DNA from: Ravibacter arvi
Lineage (GTDB): Bacteria; Bacteroidota; Bacteroidia; Cytophagales; Spirosomataceae
Reading direction: 5' to 3'
NCBI RefSeq assembly: GCF_039540405.1
Contig: NZ_BAABEY010000011.1
Location: 1 to 64,000, forward strand
DNA length: 64,000 bases
The stretch's first letter is position 1; every line of letters starts with the position of its first letter. Of this stretch, positions 15,780 to 25,188 are shown in pieces. Under the pieces are notes generated by a model. The model searched no databases. It had not been told where the DNA came from and saw only the letters and a program-made list of their open reading frames with translations. The translations under genes were made by a program, and so were the position numbers.

Positions 15780-18582
15780 CCACTACATTTATAATCCGCT
15801 TCGGAACTATGATAAACTTTTTCAGGGGTTTTCCTTCCAGCCATTTGATAACCGCTTCGTTGGAAAGCACTGCTTCCTCTATTTCCGAACCGGGTGTGTC
15901 GAGCGGGAAAGAAATGGTGGCCCGCACCTTACCGTTTATTTGTACGGGGTATTCAAAAACGTCGTCGACGAGGTACCTTTCCTCCCATTTGGGGAAGGCG
16001 GCTGTTGAAATCGTTCCCGCCTGATTGCCGACGGCCTGCCAAAGCTCCTCGGTAATGTGCGGGGCGAAAGGCGCCAATATGACCAGCAAATCCTGCAATA
16101 CTGCCTTGCTCCTGGTTTTCATGCTGCCAAGTTCATTTACCAGCACCATGAAAGCGCTCACCGTCGTGTTGAAAGAGAATTGCTCGATATCCTCCTCCAC
16201 CTTTTTGATTACGCGGTGCAAAACTTTCAGTTCTGCCTCTGAAGGCGGTGTATCGGTAACCAGCCATTGCCCGTTGTCGGAATAGAAAAGGCGCCACAAC
16301 TTCCGGATGAAACGGTAGGTCCCGTCAATTCCGTTGGTATTCCACGGTTTCGCCTGTTCCAGCGGCCCCAGGAACATTTCGTAAAGCCGAAGGGTATCAG
16401 CCCCGTACCTGGCTACAATGTCATCCGGGTTAACGACATTGAACTTCGACTTCGACATTTTTTCAATTTCAACCCCGCATTTGTACTGGCCGTCTTCCAG
16501 CAAGAACTCGGCATTGTCATTGGTCAGGTCTTTCCGGGTTTCAATGAACTTTTGCACATCCAGTACATCGTTGGTAACGATATTTACGTCGACGTGCAGG
16601 GCGGTAGTCTCATACTGGTCTTTCAGACCTGCGCTTACAAATACCGGCTTTGCAGCATCGCCGCCTTTGATCCTGTACACAAAACTGCTCCTGCCCTGGA
16701 TCATCCCCTGGTTGATCAGCTTTTTGAATGGCTCTTCTTCCTGTACAAATCCCCTGTCTTTCATGAACTTGTTCCAGAAACGGCTGTATAGCAAATGCCC
16801 GGTAGCATGTTCGGTTCCGCCCACATACAGATCTACGTCTTTCCAATAGGCTACCGCATCTTCCGATGCAAAAGCGCTGTTGTTGGCCGGGTCCATATAG
16901 CGGTACCAATACCAGCTGGAACCGGCCCAGCCCGGCATGGTACTTAATTCGTAATCGTATTCACCCTTATATTTCCAACCCGCAGCGCGGCCCAGGGGTG
17001 GTTCACCGGTTTCGGTAGGTTTGTACTGGTCAATCGCCGGAAGCTCCAGCGGAAGCTCATCGTCCGGGATCAGGTACGGGAGCGGCGCACCGTCGGCGTC
17101 ATTTTTAAAATAAACCGGCACCGGTTCGCCCCAGTACCGCTGGCGTCCAAAAACTGCATCGCGCAGCCGGTAGTTAATTTTCCCCTTCCCTTTTCCCTTG
17201 TTTTCAAGCCAGGCGATAAGCTTGTCTGTCGCTTCCTGGTACGTGAGGCCGTCGATAATACCCGAATTGATATACCGCCCCTCTTTCGTAGCATCTGCCT
17301 GCTTCTCAATATCTTTTTGCGCGTCCAGGATCGGGATAATCGGCAAATCAAAATGTTTCGCAAAATTCCAGTCGCGCTGATCACCGGAAGGAACGGCCAT
17401 AACAGCCCCGGTTCCGTATCCCGCAAGGACATAATCTGCTATGAAAACCGGTATCTTCTCACCGTTAAAAGGATTGATCGTATAAGCTCCGGTAAATGCT
17501 CCGGATACCGTCTTCACATCCGACACGCGGTCCAGTTCCGAACGTTTCTTCACTTCTTCCTTATACGCAGCAATAACACTTTTCTGTGCATCGGTCGTAA
17601 TCTTGTCCACCAGCTCGTGCTCGGGTGCAATCACCATGAAGGTGACACCGTAGATCGTATCGACACGGGTGGTGAACACGGTAATCTTTTCCGAATGCCC
17701 GTCCAGGTCGAAAGATACCATTGCGCCTACTGAACGACCGATCCAGTTTCGCTGCTGTTCCTTGAGTGAGTCAGTCCAGTCAATTGTGCCCAACCCATCC
17801 AGTAACCGTTGCGCGTAGGCGGTAATCCGCATCATCCACTGCCGCATGAGCTTCTGCTCTACCGGGAACCCGCCGCGCTCCGATACGCCGTCTTTCACTT
17901 CGTCATTCGACAAAACAGACCCCAACGCAGCGCACCAGTTCACGGTTGCTTCCGCCAGGTAAGCCAGCCTGTATTTCAGTGTAATTTTATATTTTTCCTC
18001 TGCCGTAAAACCTGCCCATTCCGACGCGGAAAACAAAGGGACATCTTCGTCGGCAACCGCCTTCACTACCTGGTTACCCTCACTTTCAAACCGTTTCACC
18101 AAAGTCTCAATCCGTTCCGCACGATCGGTCTCCACATTGTACCAGCTGTTGAACAACTCGCTGAAAATCCATTGTGTCCACCGGTAATAGGCAGGATCGG
18201 AAGTACGAACTTCGCGGCTCCAGTCGTAGCTGAAGCCCAGGTTTTTCAACTGCGCTATGTAGCGGGAGATATTTTCTTCGGTCGTAACGGCCGGATGTTG
18301 CCCGGTTTGAATCGCATACTGTTCTGCCGGCAGCCCAAAGCTGTCGAAACCCATGGGATGCAGCACGTTGAAACCTTTCAGCCTTTTATAACGCGCATAA
18401 ATATCAGATGCGATATATCCCAGCGGATGCCCGACATGCAAGCCGGCCCCTGAGGGGTAGGGAAACATGTCCAACACGTAAAACTTGGGCTTATCGGAGG
18501 CATTGGCTACCTGGAAGGTTTTCTGTTCCTCCCAAAATGCCTGCCATTTACGTTCAATCTGATGGTGGTTGTACTCGCTCAT
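15775..18582 (-). CDS. leuS: Leucyl-tRNA synthetase
   Basis: A 935-residue class I synthetase charging tRNA-Leu in the cytosol. The HIGH-type motif is H49-V-G-H52 in GLHVGHPLGY, and KMSKS appears as EKMSKSKFN. An editing (CP1) domain lies between, and PGWAGSSWYWYRY marks the catalytic core. I start it at MSEYNHHQIERKW (18582), where synthetases of this family begin; an in-frame extension to 18693 is not supported. Both ends touch repeats: A2 at the stop and A3 beyond the divergent start region. Confidence 0.96.
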   Translation of the reverse strand: MSEYNHHQIERKWQAFWEEQKTFQVANASDKPKFYVLDMFPYPSGAGLHVGHPLGYIASDIYARYKRLKGFNVLHPMGFDSFGLPAEQYAIQTGQHPAVTTEENISRYIAQLKNLGFSYDWSREVRTSDPAYYRWTQWIFSELFNSWYNVETDRAERIETLVKRFESEGNQVVKAVADEDVPLFSASEWAGFTAEEKYKITLKYRLAYLAEATVNWCAALGSVLSNDEVKDGVSERGGFPVEQKLMRQWMMRITAYAQRLLDGLGTIDWTDSLKEQQRNWIGRSVGAMVSFDLDGHSEKITVFTTRVDTIYGVTFMVIAPEHELVDKITTDAQKSVIAAYKEEVKKRSELDRVSDVKTVSGAFTGAYTINPFNGEKIPVFIADYVLAGYGTGAVMAVPSGDQRDWNFAKHFDLPIIPILDAQKDIEKQADATKEGRYINSGIIDGLTYQEATDKLIAWLENKGKGKGKINYRLRDAVFGRQRYWGEPVPVYFKNDADGAPLPYLIPDDELPLELPAIDQYKPTETGEPPLGRAAGWKYKGEYDYELSTMPGWAGSSWYWYRYMDPANNSAFASEDAVAYWKDVDLYVGGTEHATGHLLYSRFWNKFMKDRGFVQEEEPFKKLINQGMIQGRSSFVYRIKGGDAAKPVFVSAGLKDQYETTALHVDVNIVTNDVLDVQKFIETRKDLTNDNAEFLLEDGQYKCGVEIEKMSKSKFNVVNPDDIVARYGADTLRLYEMFLGPLEQAKPWNTNGIDGTYRFIRKLWRLFYSDNGQWLVTDTPPSEAELKVLHRVIKKVEEDIEQFSFNTTVSAFMVLVNELGSMKTRSKAVLQDLLVILAPFAPHITEELWQAVGNQAGTISTAAFPKWEERYLVDDVFEYPVQINGKVRATISFPLDTPGSEIEEAVLSNEAVIKWLEGKPLKKFIIVPKRIINVVV

Positions 18583-18730
18583 TACAAAGTAGAATAGGTT
18601 CTTTTTGTGGTTTCCTCCTATCGGGCGCAAAAATAGGATTTTTTTACGTCCCGGGATGCCCGTAACGGAAATCATTGTTCCCGGTGAAATCAATTTAAGC
18701 CCTGAAACGCTAATTCCCGGGTCTGATGAC

Positions 18731-18738
18731 TAACTTTG
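18731..18738 (+). promoter_or_regulatory. -7 element upstream of hemF
   Basis: TAACTTTG exactly matches the Bacteroidota TAnnTTTG element, 76 nt before the hemF start. No TTG is found at the right distance upstream. If used, the hairpin at 18739-18797 would be transcribed in the hemF leader. Confidence 0.4.
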
Positions 18739-18797
18739 AGGGGTGAGGTATGAGGTGTGAGGTACCCCTTATGCCTCACACCTCATACCTCACCCCT
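18739..18797. repeat. Heptamer hairpin, TGAGGNN family (copy A3)
   Basis: Arms 18739-18762 and 18774-18797 are perfect 24-bp reverse complements made of GGTGAGGTATGAGGTGTGAG units, with an 11-nt loop. Unlike most copies it lies between divergent genes, just upstream of hemF, so it cannot simply be a terminator for either gene. Confidence 0.92.
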
Positions 18798-18813
18798 ACA
18801 TAACCCATTCATT

Positions 18814-19722
18814 ATGTTACGAGACCAGATTGCCGCCGAATTCAAAAACCTGCAGGATACTATTTGCCAGGCGCTGGAGACTGAGGACGGCAGCGGGAAA
18901 TTTCGCGAGGACCTGTGGGAACACCATTCGGGGGGCGGAGGCCGGACCAGGCTGATCCAGGACGGATCGGTGATAGAAAAAGGAGGCGTCAACTTTTCTG
19001 CAGTGGAGGGCCCGGTACACCCGCGGCTGCGTGCGCAAATGAACCTCCCTGAGCACGAAGCCCCTCTTTTTTTTGCTACCGGGGTATCCATCGTGATGCA
19101 CCCGAAAAACCCGAAAGTGCCCATCATCCACATGAACGTCCGGTATTTTGAGCTGGATAACGGGACCTGCTGGTTCGGAGGAGGAATTGACCTCACGCCT
19201 CATTATGTAGTACGGGAAGACGCTACCTATTTCCATCGGCAGCTGAAACAGGTTTGTGATGCCCACCATCCCGCGTTCTATGAAAAATTCAAAAATTGGG
19301 CAGACGATTATTTTTTTGTGCAGCACCGGGATGAGACGCGCGGGATCGGCGGTATCTTCTTCGATTACCTGAAACCTGACGCGCCTGACCACGGGTTGTC
19401 CAAGTCGGCGTTGTTCAACTTCGTGCTGGCAACCGGACAAGCTTTTGCCCCGCTTTATACACATTTCATGGCGGCACATAAAAACGAGCCCCATACCCCG
19501 GAGGAGAAAAACTGGCAATACCTGAGAAGAGGACGTTACGTGGAGTTTAACCTCGTATGGGACCGCGGCACCAAGTTCGGCCTGGAAACGGGCGGCAGAA
19601 CCGAGTCCATACTGATGAGCCTTCCACCACAGGCCAACTGGGCCTATGACAACCGGCCGGAGCCGGGTACCCCGGAGGCAGAAACGCTTTCCCTCTTAAA
19701 AAAGGGAATCAACTGGCTGTAG
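18814..19722 (+). CDS. hemF: Coproporphyrinogen-III oxidase, aerobic
   Basis: A 302-residue oxygen-dependent enzyme converting coproporphyrinogen III to protoporphyrinogen IX in haem synthesis, cytosolic and dimeric. Family blocks are IHMNVRYFEL, CWFGGGIDLTPHYV, HRDETRGIGGIFFDYL and RRGRYVEFNLVWDRGT. I start it at MLRDQIAAEF (18814); a longer frame from 18757 would be read out of the upstream hairpin. Its 3' end overlaps convergent menC by 14 bp. An aerobic enzyme fits an oxygen-respiring organism. Confidence 0.95.
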   Translation: MLRDQIAAEFKNLQDTICQALETEDGSGKFREDLWEHHSGGGGRTRLIQDGSVIEKGGVNFSAVEGPVHPRLRAQMNLPEHEAPLFFATGVSIVMHPKNPKVPIIHMNVRYFELDNGTCWFGGGIDLTPHYVVREDATYFHRQLKQVCDAHHPAFYEKFKNWADDYFFVQHRDETRGIGGIFFDYLKPDAPDHGLSKSALFNFVLATGQAFAPLYTHFMAAHKNEPHTPEEKNWQYLRRGRYVEFNLVWDRGTKFGLETGGRTESILMSLPPQANWAYDNRPEPGTPEAETLSLLKKGINWL

Positions 19723-20812
19723 TGCCGGTTCCGGTATGCTGCGGCAAAGTGCCCCCGGGGCGGCGATGCCGCAGCGTACCTTTTTCTATGTAGAGCGAAG
19801 ATTCAAAATTGTTGTGGTACAACTGCCCGGTGCCGAGGCCTTGCGGGAGCGGGTTGTCAAAAGAAGCGGTAAACTGGGCGATGGCATTCAGCCCTATATT
19901 CGACTCGAGCGCCGAGGTGATCCACCAGGCAATCCCGAGCTCTCCGGCAAGCGATATCCATTCTTTCGAGGCAGAAAAACCACCCAGCAAGGAAGGCTTA
20001 AAAATGAGGAAAGGCGGCCGTATTTCTTCAAGAAGCCGTTTTTTCTCCTCCCGCCCCTGTACCCCGATCAACTCTTCATCCAATGCGATGGCCACAGGTG
20101 ACTCGCGTACCAGTGCGGCCATGGCTTCATGTTGCCCCTGGCGGATCGGCTGTTCTATGGAATGCAGCTCGTACCGGTGTAATTTGCCAAGCTTGTGCAG
20201 CGCTTCGTCCGGGGCAAATGCGCCGTTTGCATCAACACGGAGCGTCACTTCGTCCGCCGAAAATCGCTTCCTGATGGCGGCCAGCAACCGGCACTCGCGG
20301 TCGAAATCAATAGCCCCCACCTTCATTTTAATGGTGCGGTAACCGGCCGCGAGTTTGGTTTCTATCTGGTCAGCCATGAAACGCTCGTCCCCCATCCATA
20401 TCAAACCATTGATTGCTATCGGGCAATCTCCGGCCGAAAATCCATTCTCAAAATAGATACGCCGCCCGCCATTTCCGAAATCCAGGAGTGCGGCTTCTAA
20501 CCCGAACCGGATTGAGGGATACCGGTCCGGTACCAGGCGTTCCAGTATTTTCGAAATCTCCCAACCGGATATCCCCAGCCTGAGATCGTTGAAAGCGGCT
20601 GTAATGCGGGTCAAAACGTCTTCAAAGTCAGGCACATCGTCGATGCTGAGCCCTTTGAGCGGCCCGGCCTCGCCCACGCCGTATACCGTTGGGTATTCCT
20701 CGTCCCTGACTGTCAGGATATAGGTCGTCTTTTCCGTTAAGACACCGCGGGAAGTACCCGCTTCAAATTTGAAACGGAGTATATGCGGGGTAAAAGAAAG
20801 TAGTAGGGACAT
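19709..20812 (-). CDS. menC: o-Succinylbenzoate synthase (enolase superfamily)
   Basis: A 367-residue enolase-superfamily enzyme for menaquinone synthesis (SHCHC to o-succinylbenzoate). Seen are TIKMKVGAIDF (catalytic lysine region), LRVDANGAF and SIEQP (metal ligands), ALDEELIG, FKPSLLGGF and ITSALESNIGLNAIAQF, the last a typical OSBS C-terminal block. Some relatives are N-acylamino-acid racemases or dipeptide epimerases, so assignment rests on pattern recognition. No other men gene is nearby. It overlaps hemF by 14 bp in convergent orientation. Confidence 0.85.
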   Translation of the reverse strand: MSLLLSFTPHILRFKFEAGTSRGVLTEKTTYILTVRDEEYPTVYGVGEAGPLKGLSIDDVPDFEDVLTRITAAFNDLRLGISGWEISKILERLVPDRYPSIRFGLEAALLDFGNGGRRIYFENGFSAGDCPIAINGLIWMGDERFMADQIETKLAAGYRTIKMKVGAIDFDRECRLLAAIRKRFSADEVTLRVDANGAFAPDEALHKLGKLHRYELHSIEQPIRQGQHEAMAALVRESPVAIALDEELIGVQGREEKKRLLEEIRPPFLIFKPSLLGGFSASKEWISLAGELGIAWWITSALESNIGLNAIAQFTASFDNPLPQGLGTGQLYHNNFESSLYIEKGTLRHRRPGGTLPQHTGTGTTAS

Positions 20813-20869
20813 CGCTTGAGACGCTTATTCTGCTTAATTTGAACGGAAAATTATGAAAATAAAGCGACC

Positions 20870-21919
20870 TTGAGCGATTCAATACGTAATAACCCTGTTA
20901 TAAAAACACTTCTGATGCCCCTCAGCCGCTTGTACGGAGGGGTGATGGATCTCAGGAATGCGCTATACGAACGAGGTCTTTTCAAAACGCACCCCAGCCC
21001 GGTAAAAACATTGGCAGTCGGCAACCTCAGCGTAGGCGGTACAGGAAAAACTCCCATGATTGAATTGTTGATACGGCTGCTTCAGGACCGGCACAAAATC
21101 GTGGTGATCAGCCGCGGATACGGTCGTAAATCCAAAGGCCTGGTGGTAGCGGACACGGGTAGCACCGCCGACGAGATAGGTGACGAGCCCCTCCAGTTTT
21201 TTCGAAAATTCCAACCCAGTGTCCGGGTAATCGTGGCAGAGAAGCGCGCGGTGGCAGCCGAAAAAGTCAGGACGGATTTTAGTGAAACCGACCTTATACT
21301 ATTGGATGATGCCTACCAGCACCGGTCAATAAGCCGCGATATGAATATCCTGCTGACCGACTACAACCGCCCCTTTTTTAACGACGTCACTTTCCCTGCC
21401 GGCAACCTCAGAGAACCCGGGAGGGGAGCCCGTCGCGCCGATCTTGTCGTAGTGACCAAATGCCCGCTTTCCCTGGATCCGGCCGAGCGGGAACAGATTT
21501 CGGCCGCCGTACAGTCCAATGCCGGAAAGAAGGTTCCTGTTGTGTTTTCTTCCGTCCGTTACGGTGCTCCCGTTGCTTTTGATGGCGAGCATACCGTTGC
21601 TGTATTTAATTCGTTTATCGGAATGGCAGGCCTGGCACGAAACCAGCCGTTCCAGGAATACCTTCAGCGGGCTTATTCCCTGAAGAAGTTCTTTCCCTAC
21701 CCGGATCACCACCATTACACGACTTCCGAACTTCCCGTTAAAGAACTTGCAGGCGATGAAAAAACAGCGCTTCTGACAACGGAAAAAGACTTTGTCAAAT
21801 TACTTCCTTTGGCCCGCGAAGCGTCTCTGTCACATCGCTGCTTCTACATACCGATCGAAACGGTGGTGCACGAGGAGCGTGAATTCCTGCAAACAGTCAA
21901 CAGCTACCTGGAAAAATAG
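20870..21919 (+). CDS. lpxK: Tetraacyldisaccharide 4'-kinase
   Basis: A 349-residue inner-membrane-associated kinase that phosphorylates the lipid A disaccharide. The P-loop is in AVGNLSVGGTGKTPM; VVISRGYGRKSKG, DEIGDEP and LLDDAYQHRSISRD are family hallmarks. No ATG precedes the conserved PLSRLYGGVMDLRN segment except one at residue 15, so translation probably begins at TTG 20870 (about family length). A six-codon ATG frame (20853-20873) overlaps that TTG. Menc lies divergently upstream. Confidence 0.93.
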   Translation: MSDSIRNNPVIKTLLMPLSRLYGGVMDLRNALYERGLFKTHPSPVKTLAVGNLSVGGTGKTPMIELLIRLLQDRHKIVVISRGYGRKSKGLVVADTGSTADEIGDEPLQFFRKFQPSVRVIVAEKRAVAAEKVRTDFSETDLILLDDAYQHRSISRDMNILLTDYNRPFFNDVTFPAGNLREPGRGARRADLVVVTKCPLSLDPAEREQISAAVQSNAGKKVPVVFSSVRYGAPVAFDGEHTVAVFNSFIGMAGLARNQPFQEYLQRAYSLKKFFPYPDHHHYTTSELPVKELAGDEKTALLTTEKDFVKLLPLAREASLSHRCFYIPIETVVHEEREFLQTVNSYLEK

Positions 21920-21927
21920 GTCCGCGC

Positions 21928-22314
21928 TCAGCCTTCGTAAAATTCGAGCGGCAGGCCGTCAGGGTCCGCGAAAAAGGTAAACCTCTTTTCTGTCGTAGCA
22001 TCCAGCCGGACGGGCTCACAAACTACTCCGTGCTTCTTCAGGAAAGCGGCGGCTTCGTCAACATTTTCCACTTCGAATGCCAGGTGGCGAAGCCCTCTTG
22101 CTTCCGGATAAGACGGTCTTTCGGGCGGATCAGGAAAAGAGAAAAGCTCGATAAGGTACCGGCCGTTTAATGAAAGATCACATTTATAAGAGGCCCTTTC
22201 TTCCCGGTAAATTTCCCGGACGACGTTAAACCCGAGAATTTCCGTGTAAAAGGCTTTAGACTTCGGGTAGTCGGAGCAAATGATGGCAATGTGGTGAAGA
22301 GACTTGATTTGCAT
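21928..22314 (-). CDS. VOC/glyoxalase superfamily protein (YaeR-like)
   Basis: A 128-residue single vicinal-oxygen-chelate domain protein. It begins LHHIAIICSDYPKSKAFYTE and ends FFADPDGLPLEFYE, giving metal-ligand candidates H8, E56 (IELFSFP), H77 (LRHLAFEV) and E126. It resembles YaeR/GloA-like proteins of unknown substrate. Only 5 bp separate it from the upstream ABC transporter gene on the same strand, so they are probably co-transcribed. Confidence 0.87.
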   Translation of the reverse strand: MQIKSLHHIAIICSDYPKSKAFYTEILGFNVVREIYREERASYKCDLSLNGRYLIELFSFPDPPERPSYPEARGLRHLAFEVENVDEAAAFLKKHGVVCEPVRLDATTEKRFTFFADPDGLPLEFYEG

Positions 22315-22319
22315 GTTGT

Positions 22320-24101
22320 TTACTTTCGCATTGATTCCAACATTTTGTCCAGGTTGAGGCTCCTGGCTGACGCTTCAAAGATCTTCCTGTATACGCCGTT
22401 CTGTTCATACAAAGCCTGGTGTGTACCATTCTCGACAACGCGTCCTTTCTCCATCACATAAATCTGGTCAGCGTCGATAATCTGAGACAGGCTATGCGAA
22501 ATAATGACTACCGTACGGCCTTCCTTAATGGCATCCAGGCTATTTTTGATTTGTTCGGTGGCAATGGCATCCAGGCTTGCGGTTGGCTCATCCAGGAAGA
22601 TAATGGGCGGGTTTTTAAGAAAAAGCCGCGCAATCGCAATGCGCTGCTGTTGTCCGCCGGATAACATCTGCGCATCGGAAGCATACTGTTTCGGCAGCGC
22701 CATTACCTGTTCATGGAGGTAAGCTTTTTTCGCAGCTTCCTGAATTTCCTCCTGCGTAGCCTCCATCTTGCCATACCTGATGTTCTCTTCTATGGATCCT
22801 TTGAAAATATGGTTTTTCTGGAAAACCATGCCGAGATTCCGCCTCAGGTTGGGCAGGTCAAACGCGGCAATCGGCTGGCCGTCCAGCAGCAATTCACCGG
22901 AGTCGGGGAGATAAAACCGGCTCAGCAGGTTAATCAATGTACTTTTTCCGGCGCCGGAAAGCCCGACCAGGGCCGTGGTCTGGTTTTTCGGAATGGTCAT
23001 GAAAACGTTAAACAAGGCCTTATTTCCATTCGGATAAGTGAAGGAAACGTCGTTCAGCTCGTAGGCGCCCGCAAGCTCTGCAACCTGGTAGCTGCCGCTA
23101 TGCTCAACAGCCTCTTTTCGGTCAAGCACATCGAAAAAGCTTTCAGAATAAGTCAGCGCATCGTTCATCTCGTCATAAATCCGGTGCAACTGGCGGATGG
23201 GCGCCGACACATTGTTGAACAGCAGAATATGAAACATAATGGCTCCAATCGACATCTGCTGGTCCAGCACCAGGTAGGCCGTAAGGATAATGATCAGAAC
23301 GACGCCGATTTGCTCCAAAAAGCTTTTAAGACCGTCAAAGAAGAAGTTGGTTTGCCTTGTTTTCAGGAGCGATCCCATCAGCAGCTGCTGCACTCTGAAC
23401 TGCTTAGTCGCTTCATACGGTTCCCGTACAAACGACTTGATTACCTGTATGGATTCAATAAGGTTAATAAGCCCGTTGCTCTTGTCTTCTCTTTGCCCTT
23501 TCAGCGTGCGCCGCACGCCGCTCAGCTTTTCGGCCTGTTTGTAACTCACCCAGAAGTAGAGCGGCAGTATACTCAACGCCACCAGTCCCACATAAAAATT
23601 CGCGGAAAACATGACCACAAGCGCTACCACCGAGTTGGCAAACAGCGGAAGCAGGTCAATAAAAAAACTCTGCACCAGCCTGGTCAGGTATTCTACGCCG
23701 CGATCAATACGGCTCTGAAGCTTCCCCTTTTCGTTGGTCTGGCTGCTAAAAAAGCCCAGGTCGTAGGTAAGGATGCGGCCGACGGCGGTATCGGCAAGGT
23801 CTCCGGAAATGCTGATCCTGATTTTTTCACCGTAGAACCGCTGGCCGAAAACGATCAATGAATTGAGTATTTCTTTCAGGAAAAGGATACCGCTGATGAG
23901 CGCCAAGAGTCCCGCTCCGCGTGCTACGCCCCATCCGTTTTTCTGCATTTCCTCAATTGTGTCGACCGTGTACCTGAGCACAATGGGATTCACCTGGGCG
24001 GTCAATGCCCCCACAAGCGTCAGCACCAACGCAAAAAGGATCAGCTTCCTGTAGGGTCTGACAAATGGTCGAAGCCGTTTAAATACCTCCCAGATACTCA
24101 T
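22320..24101 (-). CDS. ABC exporter, fused permease/ATPase
   Basis: A 593-residue half-transporter of the MsbA/multidrug type. Six transmembrane helices lie in roughly residues 15-310, and the C-terminal nucleotide-binding domain has Walker A GLSGAGKST, signature LSGGQQQR, Walker B IIFLDEPTAS and the switch histidine in IISHSL. It should act as a homodimer in the inner membrane exporting a lipid, drug or glycolipid. It heads or belongs to a minus-strand group with glycosyltransferase, dioxygenase and propeller genes, though heptamer hairpin B1 separates it from the GT gene. Confidence 0.93.
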   Translation of the reverse strand: MSIWEVFKRLRPFVRPYRKLILFALVLTLVGALTAQVNPIVLRYTVDTIEEMQKNGWGVARGAGLLALISGILFLKEILNSLIVFGQRFYGEKIRISISGDLADTAVGRILTYDLGFFSSQTNEKGKLQSRIDRGVEYLTRLVQSFFIDLLPLFANSVVALVVMFSANFYVGLVALSILPLYFWVSYKQAEKLSGVRRTLKGQREDKSNGLINLIESIQVIKSFVREPYEATKQFRVQQLLMGSLLKTRQTNFFFDGLKSFLEQIGVVLIIILTAYLVLDQQMSIGAIMFHILLFNNVSAPIRQLHRIYDEMNDALTYSESFFDVLDRKEAVEHSGSYQVAELAGAYELNDVSFTYPNGNKALFNVFMTIPKNQTTALVGLSGAGKSTLINLLSRFYLPDSGELLLDGQPIAAFDLPNLRRNLGMVFQKNHIFKGSIEENIRYGKMEATQEEIQEAAKKAYLHEQVMALPKQYASDAQMLSGGQQQRIAIARLFLKNPPIIFLDEPTASLDAIATEQIKNSLDAIKEGRTVVIISHSLSQIIDADQIYVMEKGRVVENGTHQALYEQNGVYRKIFEASARSLNLDKMLESMRK

Positions 24102-24104
24102 TTT

Positions 24105-24186
24105 GGAAATCGGAAATCAGAAGTCGGGAATCGGAAATCGGAAGTCGGGTTCTACAGGGCCGATTTCTGATTTCCGACTTCCGACC
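24105..24186. repeat. Heptamer hairpin, CGGAAAT family (copy B1)
   Basis: The purine arm (24105-24150) contains GGAAATCGGAAATCAGAAGT and more. The loop is short, and the pyrimidine arm (24159-24186) contains CCGATTTCTGATTTCCGACT. It begins three bases upstream of the ABC exporter start codon (minus strand) and ends eight bases from the GT2 stop, so the exporter's leader is almost entirely repeat. Confidence 0.88.
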
Positions 24187-24194
24187 TCTCCTCC

Positions 24195-25163
24195 CTAACT
24201 TTGCTTCAACCTGTGCGGCAGGAGAGCAAAAAAACTGTAAATGTTCATCAGCCAGGCGGGCATTATATATTCACGCACAATGATCCGGCACTCGACAGCA
24301 GTGGGCTTCCGCATCCACAGGTAACGGAGTGCCAATGCAGCTTTACTGAAATAACTCTTGCTATATTGCCTGGCGTCCAGGAGCATCCGGTAATACCGCG
24401 ATACATTTTTTTTGACCAGGTCGGCGTATTCGTAGTTGGTTTCCTGGTTAATCCCTTCATACATCATAATCCGGTTGCGCAGGAAACGGGCATCCCGATA
24501 ATGGTCTTTGTTGCTCACCCCGCCCCTGTTTTTCCTGTATACGGACATAAGCCTGGGGATATAGCCGATAGGGCCTTGTTTCGCCAGGATGATATAACGC
24601 GGTATGTCGCCGCTGGATGACTTCCGAAACCATTCGGGATAATACATCAGGTCGCCTTTGAAAAGTACGGCTGAAGTTGCAATAAACCAAACCTCATTGT
24701 CGCCCACCAGGTCCTTAATCGTCACTTCCAAAGCCTGGTCAGCCGTATTCAATTCATACGATGGCGTGCCGTCGTCATGTGTTACCAGGGCGTTATGGAA
24801 ACAGGCGGACTGATCGGGATGCTGGTCCAGGTGATCCGCCATAACCTGAAGCTTGGAGGAATCTGTCCAGTAATCGTCGCCATCCATAGGTGCTACGTAC
24901 CGGGCCTTTGCCAGCTTGAGCGTTTCGACGGTATTAAAAAAACCGTTTTGTCCGAGGTTCCTGGGATGAAACACCGGGACAACCTTATCGGGGTAACGTT
25001 TTTGATATTCCAGGATTACCTCCCGCGTTCCGTCAGTCGAGAAATCATCGCCTACCAATATCTCGTAGTCGAAATCAGTAACCTGATTCACAGCAGATTC
25101 TATGGCCTGTCCGATGAAATCTTTTTGATTATAAGTAAATATCGCGACTGAAACTTTCAGCAT
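24195..25163 (-). CDS. Glycosyltransferase family 2
   Basis: A 322-residue GT-A fold enzyme. Visible motifs are SVAIFTYNQKDFIGQAIESA, the nucleotide-binding GDDFSTDGT, and the DxD-type VAPMDGDDYW. It should transfer a sugar from a nucleotide donor to a glycan or lipid acceptor at the inner face of the membrane; donor and acceptor are unknown. There is a short hydrophobic C-terminus but no clear membrane anchor. The dioxygenase gene lies 25 bp upstream on the same strand, suggesting co-transcription. Confidence 0.9.
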   Translation of the reverse strand: MLKVSVAIFTYNQKDFIGQAIESAVNQVTDFDYEILVGDDFSTDGTREVILEYQKRYPDKVVPVFHPRNLGQNGFFNTVETLKLAKARYVAPMDGDDYWTDSSKLQVMADHLDQHPDQSACFHNALVTHDDGTPSYELNTADQALEVTIKDLVGDNEVWFIATSAVLFKGDLMYYPEWFRKSSSGDIPRYIILAKQGPIGYIPRLMSVYRKNRGGVSNKDHYRDARFLRNRIMMYEGINQETNYEYADLVKKNVSRYYRMLLDARQYSKSYFSKAALALRYLWMRKPTAVECRIIVREYIMPAWLMNIYSFFALLPHRLKQS

Positions 25164-25188
25164 GTCAGTTCGATTGTTCGCTCAATCG

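Noticed and set aside
24196..24203. Plus-strand TAACTTTG promoter element
   Set aside because: It lies at the end of the GT2 gene on the opposite strand, with no plus-strand gene after it; probably chance.
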